Source of the DNA: Marinitenerispora sediminis
GTDB taxonomy: Bacteria > Actinomycetota > Actinomycetes > Streptosporangiales > Streptosporangiaceae
Direction: 5' to 3'
Length of the DNA stretch: 46,542 nucleotides
Assembly: GCF_003336425.1 (NCBI RefSeq)
Contig: NZ_QEIO01000031.1
Location: forward strand, 1-46,542
The position numbers and the translations under genes are program-made. This document shows, in pieces, positions 24,567-31,992 of this stretch. Under the pieces are notes generated by a model that was not told where the DNA came from, ran no database searches, and was given only the letters and a program-made list of their open reading frames with translations. Numbering within the stretch: position 1 is the first letter of the stretch; each line of letters opens with the position of its first letter.

Positions 24567-25352
24567 TCAGTCCGCCGCTGGGTCCGCCGACCTGTCCGGC
24601 TCCCCGCCCTTGAGGGCCGCCACGGCGCCCGGGACGTCGTCCACCACGACGGCGTCCACGCCCGCTTCCGCGAACCGGGCCGCGTCCACCGGGTCCGGGC
24701 ACCAGGAGAGCACCTCCAGGCCCGCGCGGTGCGCCACGTCCACCGTGTAGCCGACCGAGCGCCGCCCCGGCCGGTCCGGGTCGCCGGTCAGCCCGAACGA
24801 ACGCGCGTCGATCGCCACGATCGCGCACCCTATTCCCGCCGCACCGGCCACCGCCTGGTCCAGCGGGTTGCGCACGAACGGCATCCACGCCGTGGGCACC
24901 TCCGGCGCCTCCGCCTGGACGGCCAGCAGCACGGCCGGGTCGAAGGAGCAGACGAAGACGCGGCGGCGGCGCGCCTCGCGGCGCAGGTACGGCAGCAGCA
25001 GCGTCACCGTGCTCCGGCCCGGCGCGGCCGTGGCGTCCTCCATGACCGTCTTGACGTCCACGTCCAGTCCGGTCTCCGGCGGGATCGCCTCAAGCGCCTC
25101 GTCCAGGGTGAGCAGCCCGGCCGCGCGGCTCTGGGCCGCGGGCAGGTCCGCGATGACCCGGCCGTCCGGCAGCGCGGCGTCATGGTGGATCAGCAGTACG
25201 CCGTCAGCGCTGCGCCGGACGTCGATCTCCACCCACGACGCGCCGTCGGCGACGGCGGCCCGGAAGGACGCCGCCGTGTTCTCCAGGGCGCCGTTCACGG
25301 TGCCGCGCCCGGCGCCGCGGTGGCCGATCACCTCGGGGGCCCGGAAGATCAC
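24567..25352 (-). CDS. Glycerophosphodiester phosphodiesterase
   Basis: A 261-residue TIM-barrel phosphodiesterase of the GDPD family, with no signal peptide and therefore probably cytoplasmic. Catalytic signatures: VIGHRGAGRG (His10, Arg11), ALENTAASF (Glu, Asn), WVEIDVRRSADGVLLIHHDA (metal Glu/Asp and second His), DVDVK, and late SWCPD. It would cleave glycerophosphodiesters to glycerol-3-phosphate and an alcohol. GTG 25352 overlaps the cytidylyltransferase stop by four bases, so the two are coupled, hinting at recycling of glycerophosphate-containing polymer or lipid units. Confidence 0.9.
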   Translation of the reverse strand: MIFRAPEVIGHRGAGRGTVNGALENTAASFRAAVADGASWVEIDVRRSADGVLLIHHDAALPDGRVIADLPAAQSRAAGLLTLDEALEAIPPETGLDVDVKTVMEDATAAPGRSTVTLLLPYLRREARRRRVFVCSFDPAVLLAVQAEAPEVPTAWMPFVRNPLDQAVAGAAGIGCAIVAIDARSFGLTGDPDRPGRRSVGYTVDVAHRAGLEVLSWCPDPVDAARFAEAGVDAVVVDDVPGAVAALKGGEPDRSADPAAD

Positions 25353-26119
25353 CGCGTCCCCCCGGCCGTCCCGCCGCGGAGGCGGAGCAGCGCCTCCGCC
25401 ACGTCGATGTCGCCCGGGTGCGTCACCTTGATGTTGGACTCCGCGCCGGCGACCAGGCGCACGGGGACCTCCGGCAGGTAGCGCAGCACCACGCCGCAGT
25501 CGTCGGTGGCGACCAGGTCCGGGTCGGCGAGCGCCAGTTCGTAGGCGCGCCGGATCACGCCGAGCCGGAACCCCTGGGGCGTCTGCATCCGGCGCAGCGA
25601 CGCGCGCGGCGGCACGTTCTGGATGACCTCCGCGCCCGAGGGGCCGGCCCCGGCCTCCACCACGGTGTCGCTGGAGGGGACCGCCACCCCGACCGCGTCG
25701 GCGGTACCGAGCGCCTCGACGCAGGACCGGATGACCTCCGGGGCGACCAGCGGCCGGGCGGCGTCGTGCAGCAGCACCAGCTCGTCGTCCCCGGCCTGCT
25801 CCAGCGCCCGCAGCGTCGCGGCGGATGTCGCCGTGCGGGTCGCGCCGCCGGGCAGCACCCTCGACACCTTGCGGTACTCGCGGTGCGCCACGATCTTCTC
25901 GACCTCGGGGATGTGGTCGGCGACCATCAGCACGATGACGTCGTCCACCTCCGGTGCCGCGCAGAACGCCGCGATCGCGTGCTCGACCACCGGCCGGCCG
26001 GCCAGCGGGAGCAGCTGCTTGGGACGTGTGCCGCCCATCCGCGCGCCGACCCCGCCCGCGAGCACCGCGGCGGTCACGCGCGGCCGGGGCCGGGGCGGCG
26101 GTCCGGAATCAGCGGACAT
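25349..26119 (-). CDS. IspD/TarI-family cytidylyltransferase
   Basis: A 256-residue CTP transferase. Signatures: VLAGGVGARMGGTRPKQLL (nucleotide loop, Arg and Lys), VLLHDAARPLVAPEVI, RRMQTPQGFRLGVIRRAYEL, TDDCG and NIKVTHPGDIDVAEALL. These fit both IspD (MEP cytidylyltransferase, isoprenoid synthesis) and TarI (ribitol-5-phosphate cytidylyltransferase, teichoic acid). No ispF neighbour is seen; instead the genes next to it are a glycerophosphodiesterase and a teichoic-acid-type ABC exporter, which favours a CDP-polyol role, but IspD function cannot be excluded. ATG 26119 has GGAGAGG upstream. Confidence 0.85.
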   Translation of the reverse strand: MSADSGPPPRPRPRVTAAVLAGGVGARMGGTRPKQLLPLAGRPVVEHAIAAFCAAPEVDDVIVLMVADHIPEVEKIVAHREYRKVSRVLPGGATRTATSAATLRALEQAGDDELVLLHDAARPLVAPEVIRSCVEALGTADAVGVAVPSSDTVVEAGAGPSGAEVIQNVPPRASLRRMQTPQGFRLGVIRRAYELALADPDLVATDDCGVVLRYLPEVPVRLVAGAESNIKVTHPGDIDVAEALLRLRGGTAGGTR

Positions 26120-26591
26120 CGGATTCCTCTCCGGGGTGATCGGTCGGCCACGGCTGGCAGGCCGAGACTAGCGGACACGCGCCCGGGCCCGGCGGGGATC
26201 GCGCCGCGCCGAGCGGTCGGCGCCGCCGGCAACAAACTCTGAACAATCGGCCCTCCCGGATCCACGGGGTGTCGCCGCCCGGGTACCCTGAAGGACGCCT
26301 GGATGGGTGTCTGGTGGGCGAATGTGGAAAGATCGGGCGCCGAGCCCCGGGAGCGTCGCCCCGGCGACGACCGAGGCCCGACCCCCCACTTCTCGGACAC
26401 CCGCCCCCCGGACCGCGCCGCCGCCGCTTCCCGTACGCGGCGCCGGGCGCGCCCGTGTGAGCGCCCGTGATTTCAGGACCGCCGTCGGCGGAGTCGAAGC
26501 CCAATCCCGTGTCATGTCCCGGCCGCGGTCGGCACAGTCGGCGCGACCAGCGGGACAACAAGACACGACTGCATCCCCGGAGGAGGTGACG
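26120..26591. other. Divergent region upstream of the ABC exporter
   Basis: This 472-base gap separates the leftward cytidylyltransferase from the rightward permease and must hold both promoters. The permease frame is open through much of it, with ATG 26514 in frame, but composition becomes Pro/Arg/Ala-rich and the best ribosome site is GGAGGAGG at 26579-26586. No separate gene is supported. Confidence 0.4.
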
Positions 26592-27410
26592 GTGGCGTCC
26601 AGGGCGCTGTCCGTCTGGCAGAACCGGCAGGTAGTTGACCTCCTGGTCAAACGCGACCTCAAGGTCAAGTACCAGAAGTCCATCCTCGGCTACGCATGGT
26701 CGTTGCTGGACCCGCTCGCACAGGCGGCGATCTATTTCTTCGTGTTCGGCATCCTGTTCAACGCCCGGGTCGCACCGGGCGGCGCCGACGCGCCCGGCGG
26801 CTATGCCCTGTTCCTGCTCTCCGGCATCCTGCCCTGGATGTGGATGAGCACGGCCCTCAACGACGCCAGCCGGGCGCTGATCACGCACGCCAAGCTCATC
26901 ACCACGATGAAGGTGCCTCGGGAGATCTTCCCGCTCGCCGTCGTGCAGACGAAGTTCATCGAGTACCTGCTGACCTGGCCGGTGCTGCTGCTGTTCGTGG
27001 TGGTCCTGGGCGGACAGACGGGATGGACGCTGCTGTGGCTGCCGGTCGCGATCGGCGTGCAGTTCGTGTTCACCCTCGGTATCACGCTGCTGCTCGCGTC
27101 GCTGAACGTCCTCCTCCGCGACGTCCAGCGGATCGTCCGTATCATGAACCGCGTACTGTTCTACTCCTCGCCGATCATCTACCCGATCCACCAGGTGATG
27201 GGCGCCGAATCGCTGCCGGGCTGGTTCAAGACGGTGTACGAGATGAACCCGCTGGTGGGCATCTTCCAGATGCACCACGCGGTCTGGTACCCGACCGAGG
27301 CCCCGAGCTCGCTCATGCTGTGGTCCACCGTGGCGGGCGCGGTGGCCATGTTCGCCGTCGGATACTGGACGTTCCGGCGTCTTGAGACAGCCGTTCTGAA
27401 GGAGTTGTAA
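26592..27410 (+). CDS. ABC-2 type polysaccharide/teichoic acid export permease (TagG-like)
   Basis: A 272-residue permease with six membrane segments. VVDLLVKRDLKVKYQKSILG and YAWSLLDPLAQAAIYFFVFG are typical of the TagG/Wzm/RfbA group; FLLSGILPWMWMSTALNDAS, LLASLNVLLRDVQRIVRIM and MNRVLFYSSPIIYPIHQV follow. It exports a lipid-linked wall polymer together with the ATPase directly after it. GTG 26592 is preferred because GGAGGAGG ends five bases before it; starts at 26514 or 26586 are possible and would add a disordered N-terminus. Confidence 0.9.
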   Translation: MASRALSVWQNRQVVDLLVKRDLKVKYQKSILGYAWSLLDPLAQAAIYFFVFGILFNARVAPGGADAPGGYALFLLSGILPWMWMSTALNDASRALITHAKLITTMKVPREIFPLAVVQTKFIEYLLTWPVLLLFVVVLGGQTGWTLLWLPVAIGVQFVFTLGITLLLASLNVLLRDVQRIVRIMNRVLFYSSPIIYPIHQVMGAESLPGWFKTVYEMNPLVGIFQMHHAVWYPTEAPSSLMLWSTVAGAVAMFAVGYWTFRRLETAVLKEL

Positions 27411-28220
27411 ATGGCGGAGCCGGTCATCGAGGCCAAGGGGCTCGGCGTCAAGTTCGCCATGAACCGGCGCCGGAAGCTCACCCTTCGCGAGATGTTCATC
27501 CACGGCAAGAAGCGGGACCCCAACAAGGGCAGCACCGACTTCTGGCCGGTGCGCGACGTCTCCTTCGAGATCGCCCGGGGTGAGTGCGTCGGCATCGTGG
27601 GCAAGAACGGCACCGGCAAGTCCACCCTGCTGAAGCTGATCGCCGGGGTGCTCATCCCCGACGAGGGCACGGTCACCGTGCGCGGCAAAGTGGCGCCGCT
27701 GCTGGAGCTGCGGGCCGGGTTCTCCGACGACCTGACCGGGCGCGAGAACGTCCACCTGGTGGGGTCGCTGCACGGCATGACGCCCAAGATGCTGGAGGAG
27801 AAGTTCGACGAGATCGTCGACTTCGCCGAGCTGCGCGAGGGCTACATCGACAAGCCGGTGCGGCACTACTCCAGCGGCATGAAGGTCCGGCTGGGCTTCG
27901 CGCTGATCTCGCAGCTGGAGCACCCGATCATGCTGGTTGACGAGGTGCTCGCGGTCGGCGACAAGGCGTTCCGCCGCAAGTGCTACGACGCCATCGAGAA
28001 GATGCTGGCCAACAACCGCACCATGGTGCTCGTGTCGCACAACGAGGGCGACCTCAAGCGGTTCTGCAACCGCGGCTTCTACGTCAAGGACGGCACGCTG
28101 GCCATGGACACCGACATCAAGGCCGCCCTGGACGCCTACAACGCCGACACCAAGGCCGAGATCGAGGCGCGGGAGGCGAAGGCCAAGAAGAAGGCCGAGG
28201 ACGACGGCAAGGTCGCCTGA
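27411..28220 (+). CDS. ABC transporter ATPase for wall polymer export (TagH/Wzt-like)
   Basis: A 269-residue ATPase. Walker A GKNGTGKS at 64-71, signature YSSGMKVR at 153-160, Walker B IMLVDE at 173-178, with the preceding LELRAGFSDDLTGRENVHL segment characteristic of TagH/KpsT/Wzt proteins. The last 40 residues are Lys/Glu/Ala-rich, with no extra carbohydrate-binding domain of the long Wzt type, so chain-terminus recognition is not evident. ATG 27411 directly follows the permease TAA, with GAAGGAG in front. A strong terminator follows. Confidence 0.92.
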   Translation: MAEPVIEAKGLGVKFAMNRRRKLTLREMFIHGKKRDPNKGSTDFWPVRDVSFEIARGECVGIVGKNGTGKSTLLKLIAGVLIPDEGTVTVRGKVAPLLELRAGFSDDLTGRENVHLVGSLHGMTPKMLEEKFDEIVDFAELREGYIDKPVRHYSSGMKVRLGFALISQLEHPIMLVDEVLAVGDKAFRRKCYDAIEKMLANNRTMVLVSHNEGDLKRFCNRGFYVKDGTLAMDTDIKAALDAYNADTKAEIEAREAKAKKKAEDDGKVA

Positions 28221-28240
28221 CCGGGACACCCGCCGCACAG

Positions 28241-28276
28241 GGCCGTGCGGGGAGCCACGCCGCTCCCCGCACGGCC
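28241..28276 (+). terminator. Strong terminator after the ABC exporter
   Basis: GGCCGTGCGGGGAG (28241-28254) and CTCCCCGCACGGCC (28263-28276) are perfect 14-base arms with an 8-base loop, followed by TTCTCGTC. It lies 20 bases after the ATPase stop. Confidence 0.75.
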
Positions 28277-28311
28277 TTCTCGTCCCACCCGCCCGCCTGG
28301 GGGCCGCCCGC

Positions 28312-28547
28312 CGTTCATGCGCCACGGGGGCTGTGTCCCCGCGTTCATGCGCCACGGGGGCTGTGTATCTCCGTCCACCGCGCCACGGAGGCTTCCCCAA
28401 CCGGAAATCCCGCGTCGGTCCTTGCCAGGAACCGCCGACTGGGCAACGCTTCCGGGGGAGTCCAGGCGGGAGGTAGCGTCCGTGGCGAGTGAACGGAAAC
28501 ACACCTCCGTGGCGGATGGACGGGACCGTGGCCGTGACGAGTGAACG
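28312..28547. repeat. Six-copy repeat array, three direct and three inverted
   Basis: A motif with core CGTTCATGCGCCACGG starts at 28312, 28342 and 28372 on the plus strand, at an exact 30-base period; the first two copies are identical over 25 bases and the third is diverged (CGTCCACCGCGCCACGGAGG). Three further copies run on the minus strand from 28547, 28522 and 28495 downward (for example CGTCCATCCGCCACGGAGG). About 75 bases separate the two groups. The array lies between the exporter terminator and the next gene and overlaps that gene's candidate start codons. Confidence 0.75.
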
Positions 28548-29538
28548 GGTCTACCCGAGGACCGCAGCACCGGAGCCCGGGCTGGTCGCGGCACGCGTCC
28601 TGCGGCCCGCCTCGCGGGCGTTCGCGCGCTGGGCGGCCCGGACGTCGGTGACGCCCTCGGCGCTCAGCCGGGCGGGGCTGCTGGTCGGCGTGCTGGCCGC
28701 ACTCTGGTTCACCGAGGGCGGGCCGCGCGGCGCGGTGGTCGGCACCCTGCTGCTCGGCGCCGCGCTGCTCACCGACACGGTCGCCGAGGAACTGGACGCC
28801 CGCCGCACCGCGCTGGACGCATGGCTGGCGGTGGTGCTGGTCCGGCTGCGCGAGTACGCCGTCTACGCCGGTCTCGCGGCGGGCGGTGCGGCGGCAGGCG
28901 TGGCCGGGGCGTGGACGTGGGCCGCTGGCGCGCTCATCGCCCACGCCATGGTGGAGGCGGTCGCCTCCGCCCGCGCCGCCCGGCCCGGCCGCCGCGATCC
29001 CGGAGCGGACACGGCCGTCCCCGGGAGTGCGGAGCGGCGCCCAGCCGCCCTGATCGAGACGGTCGATCCGAGCCGCCCGCCCGCGGGACCGGCCGCCGGC
29101 GATCCCGGCCTCCTGGACGAACTCCTCGGCACCGCCGCCCCGGAACCCGCGCACCGCCGCTCCGACCCGCACGGCCGATGGGAGCGCACCCGGCGCGCCC
29201 GGGCGGCCGGTCCGAGGGACCCGTCGCGGCGCACCGCCCCGCGCGACGGCCGGCCCGCGGCCCGGCCCGACCGGGTGGACGAGCCGCAGCCGCCGCACCT
29301 CGCCGGACGGCCCGCACCGGCACGTTCCGCGTCCGGTGCGCCGGACCGGACGCGGCGCTCCCGGGCCGGCGCGCTGCGCAGGCTGCTCGCCTTCGGCCCG
29401 GCCGAACGGTTCGTGGTGATCGGCGGCACGCTACTGATATGCAACGTTAAGGTGACGTTTCTCGCACTGATCGTTGGCTCCGCTCTGGCGCTGACGGCCG
29501 CCCTGGCCGCACCGTCCGACCGCGAATCCGGGAGGTGA
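28534..29538 (+). CDS. Degenerate CDP-alcohol phosphotransferase-like membrane protein
   Basis: About 334 residues. The first 150 resemble the CDP-alcohol phosphatidyltransferase fold: TPSALSRAGLLVGVLAALWF, then LLLGAALLTDTVAEELDARR where active enzymes have DxxDGxxAR...GxxxDxxxD. The key Asp and Gly residues are not in place, so it is probably catalytically dead. Residues 150-280 are Arg/Pro-rich and likely disordered; the end has another hydrophobic helix (VTFLALIVGSALALTAALAA). Start uncertain: GTG 28534, ATG 28516 or GTG 28489, all inside the repeat array. The following gene begins three bases after its stop. Confidence 0.65.
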   Translation: MTSERVYPRTAAPEPGLVAARVLRPASRAFARWAARTSVTPSALSRAGLLVGVLAALWFTEGGPRGAVVGTLLLGAALLTDTVAEELDARRTALDAWLAVVLVRLREYAVYAGLAAGGAAAGVAGAWTWAAGALIAHAMVEAVASARAARPGRRDPGADTAVPGSAERRPAALIETVDPSRPPAGPAAGDPGLLDELLGTAAPEPAHRRSDPHGRWERTRRARAAGPRDPSRRTAPRDGRPAARPDRVDEPQPPHLAGRPAPARSASGAPDRTRRSRAGALRRLLAFGPAERFVVIGGTLLICNVKVTFLALIVGSALALTAALAAPSDRESGR

Positions 29539-29541
29539 GCG

Positions 29542-30189
29542 ATGCCGGCGGCAGATTCCCCCGTGCCGGGGCAGGAGATTGACCTGCGTGTTCTCCGTGA
29601 CGATGGTCACCTGGGCACCGCGCTCGGCAGACTGGCCGGCAGTGCGCTGCCGCCGCTGCTCCCCACGGCCACCGGCGCACTCGTCACGCTCGTGCTCATA
29701 CTCGCCGGACTCGGTGAACTCTCAGGCATTACGCTGTTCGCACCGGCCGCGGTGCTCCTGCTCTCCGGGGCGGCGTCGGGGCACCCCCACGACGGGCGGT
29801 TTGATTGGATGGCTCCGCCCGTTCTGCGCGGAACGGAGTACCTTTACCTACTCGCGCTCGGTCACCAGGCCGGCGTGCCCGGGCCGCTGGTGTTCGTACT
29901 CTTGACGGCAGTCGCCCTGCACCACGGCGACGTCGTGTACCGGACGCGGTGGGGAGCGGGGCCGCCGGACTGGGCCATGCGGGCCAGACTCGGCTGGGAC
30001 GGGCGGATGCTGCTCGTCGCCGCGGGCGGGATGCTCGGCTGGCTGCCGTTCACCTACGGCCTGCTCGCGGGCTACCTCACGGTGCTGCTCGTCTGGGAGA
30101 CCACGACGAGCTGGCTCGCGACCCCGGTCACCATGGCGGCGGAACCGCCGCGAAACGGATGGGGAGGCGTGGACGCCTCCACAACATAA
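29542..30189 (+). CDS. DUF5941-like membrane protein
   Basis: A 215-residue membrane protein with about five hydrophobic segments. HPHDGRFDWMAPPVLRGTEY, GVPGPLVFVLLTAVALHHGD, VVYRTRWGAGPPDWAMRARL and GWDGRMLLVAAGGML match, from memory, the DUF5941 domain that in streptomycetes is often fused to nucleotidyltransferase and CDP-alcohol-transferase-like parts. Here the parts are separate neighbouring genes. ATG 29542 has GGGAGG five bases upstream. Function unknown; context places it in the CDP-alcohol pathway. Confidence 0.6.
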   Translation: MPAADSPVPGQEIDLRVLRDDGHLGTALGRLAGSALPPLLPTATGALVTLVLILAGLGELSGITLFAPAAVLLLSGAASGHPHDGRFDWMAPPVLRGTEYLYLLALGHQAGVPGPLVFVLLTAVALHHGDVVYRTRWGAGPPDWAMRARLGWDGRMLLVAAGGMLGWLPFTYGLLAGYLTVLLVWETTTSWLATPVTMAAEPPRNGWGGVDASTT

Positions 30190-30205
30190 GGAGGAAGGCG
30201 CATAC

Positions 30206-30937
30206 ATGCTCGGTATGGTTCTTGCCGCGGGAGCGGGCCGCCGGCTGCGCCCATACACCGACACCCTGCCGAAGGCACTGGTGCCGGTCGATGGTGACAC
30301 CACCATCATGGACATCTCACTGCGCAACCTGGCCGCCGTCGGGCTGACCGACGTCGTGGTCGTCGTCGGCTACTGCGCGAAGGCGGTCGAGGAGCGCAAG
30401 GAGACCCTGGAGCAGCGCCACGGCGTCAAGCTGACCCTCGTCCACAACGACAAGGCGGAGGAGTGGAACAACGCCTACTCGCTGTGGACCGCGCGGGAGT
30501 ACTTCTCGGAGGGCGTCCTCCTGGTGAACGGCGACACCGTGCACCCGGTGAGTGTGGAAGAGACGCTACTCGCCGCCCGGGGACCGGAACTCCTCCTCGC
30601 GGTGGACAACGTCAAAACCCTCGCTGACGAAGAGATGAAGGTGACCCTGGACGACTCGGGGCACCTGGAGCGGATCACCAAGCTCATGGACCCCGCCACC
30701 GCCGCCGGCGAGTACATCGGGGCCACGCTGATCGAGGGCACACTGGCCGACGAGCTGGCCGACGCGCTGAAGACCACCTGGGAGCGCGACCCGCAGCTGT
30801 ACTACGAGGACGGCTACCAGGAGCTCGTCAACCGGGGCGGCAAGGTCGCCGTGGCGCCGATCGGCAAGGTCGACTGGGTCGAGGTGGACAACCACGACGA
30901 CCTCAGCCGTGCCAGGGAGATCGCATGCCGCTACTAG
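30206..30937 (+). CDS. Phosphocholine/inositol-phosphate-type cytidylyltransferase family protein
   Basis: A 243-residue nucleotidyltransferase. MVLAAGAGRRLRPYTDTLPK gives the NTP loop (GAGRR) and Lys; LLVNGDTVHPVSVEETLL the metal-binding Asp; IGKVDWVEVDNHDDL the second acidic motif. It belongs to the COG1213 group, which includes phosphocholine cytidylyltransferase LicC and the IPCT domain of di-myo-inositol phosphate synthases. With the dehydrogenase and CDP-alcohol transferase that follow, it probably makes a CDP-activated polyol phosphate, possibly from glycerol-1-phosphate. AAGGAGGAAGG precedes ATG 30206. Confidence 0.85.
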   Translation: MLGMVLAAGAGRRLRPYTDTLPKALVPVDGDTTIMDISLRNLAAVGLTDVVVVVGYCAKAVEERKETLEQRHGVKLTLVHNDKAEEWNNAYSLWTAREYFSEGVLLVNGDTVHPVSVEETLLAARGPELLLAVDNVKTLADEEMKVTLDDSGHLERITKLMDPATAAGEYIGATLIEGTLADELADALKTTWERDPQLYYEDGYQELVNRGGKVAVAPIGKVDWVEVDNHDDLSRAREIACRY

Positions 30938-31992
30938 CCCGCATGCTCACCTCCCCCCTCGCGATCGACGTGCGGCGCGGTGCCATCGCCGACCTCGGCA
31001 CGGTGCTCGCCGACCGCCGGATCGCGAACGAGGGCCGTATCGCCGTGGCGGTCGGTCCGGGCCAGGGCTCCCAGATCGCCGCCGACCTCGACCTCCCCAA
31101 CTGCGAGGTCTTCCAGGTCGACGGCGGCAGCGTCGATGTCGCCACCGAACTGGGCAAGCGGCTGCGGGCCGGCGCCTACGAGGCGGTGGCCGGCATCGGC
31201 GGCGGCAAGACGATCGACGTCACCAAGTTCGCCGCCTCGATGGCGGGCATCCCCATGGTGGCGGTCGCCACCAACCTCTCCCACGACGGCATCGCCTCGC
31301 CGGTCAGCTCGCTGGAGCACGAGAGCGGCAAGGCGTCGATCGGCGTGACCATGCCGATCGCGGTGGTCGTCGACGTCGACTACGTGCGGGCCGCCCCCGA
31401 GCGGCTGGTGCGCTCCGGCATCGGCGACGTGGTCAGCAACCTCTCGGCCATCGACGACTGGGAGCTGGCCGGCCGCGAGCAGGGCGAGCCGGTGGACGGG
31501 ATGGCCGTCACCTTCGCCCGGGTCGCGGCCGAGGCGGTGCTGCATCGCCCCGACTCCATCGAGTCGCAGGAGTTCCTCACCGCCCTCGCCGAGGCCCTGG
31601 TGCTGTCCGGCATGGCGATGTCGGTGGCCGGCTCCAGCCGGCCGGCCAGCGGTGCCTGCCACGAGGTGCTGCACGCCATCGACCAGCTCTTCCCGGGCAC
31701 CAGCAACCACGGCGAGCTGGCCGGTATCGGCGCGCTCTACGCCTACTTCCTGCGGACCCGCCACCTCGACCGCGGCGAGTCGCGGATGACGGCCATCCGG
31801 GAGTGCCTGCTCCGGCACCGGCTGCCGATCGTGCCGGCCGACGTGGGGCTGGACGAGGAGCAGTTCGCGCAGGCCGTGGCGCTGGCCCCCTCCACGCGTC
31901 CGGGCCGCTACACGATCCTGGAGCACCTCAACCTCTCGGACGACGACATTCGGCGGAGCGTCGGTGAATATGTCAAAACCGTCGGTCGCTGA
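30925..31992 (+). CDS. sn-glycerol-1-phosphate dehydrogenase family protein
   Basis: A 355-residue iron/zinc alcohol dehydrogenase-fold enzyme of the EgsA/AraM group that reduces dihydroxyacetone phosphate to sn-glycerol-1-phosphate. GIGGGKTIDVTKFAA (90-104) binds the NAD(P) phosphate; ATNLSHDGIASP (115-126) is a group hallmark; metal ligands are D168 (SGIGDVVSN), H246 (GACHEVLHAID) and H262 (TSNHGELAG). All are present. ATG 30925 overlaps the cytidylyltransferase by 13 bases with AGGGAG upstream. Glycerol-1-phosphate is rare in bacteria (Bacillus AraM), so this enzyme defines an unusual stereochemistry for the product. Confidence 0.85.
   Translation: MPLLARMLTSPLAIDVRRGAIADLGTVLADRRIANEGRIAVAVGPGQGSQIAADLDLPNCEVFQVDGGSVDVATELGKRLRAGAYEAVAGIGGGKTIDVTKFAASMAGIPMVAVATNLSHDGIASPVSSLEHESGKASIGVTMPIAVVVDVDYVRAAPERLVRSGIGDVVSNLSAIDDWELAGREQGEPVDGMAVTFARVAAEAVLHRPDSIESQEFLTALAEALVLSGMAMSVAGSSRPASGACHEVLHAIDQLFPGTSNHGELAGIGALYAYFLRTRHLDRGESRMTAIRECLLRHRLPIVPADVGLDEEQFAQAVALAPSTRPGRYTILEHLNLSDDDIRRSVGEYVKTVGR

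Noticed and set aside
28312-28396. CRISPR array
   Set aside because: Only three units, 30-base period with no unique spacers, plus inverted copies; no cas genes.
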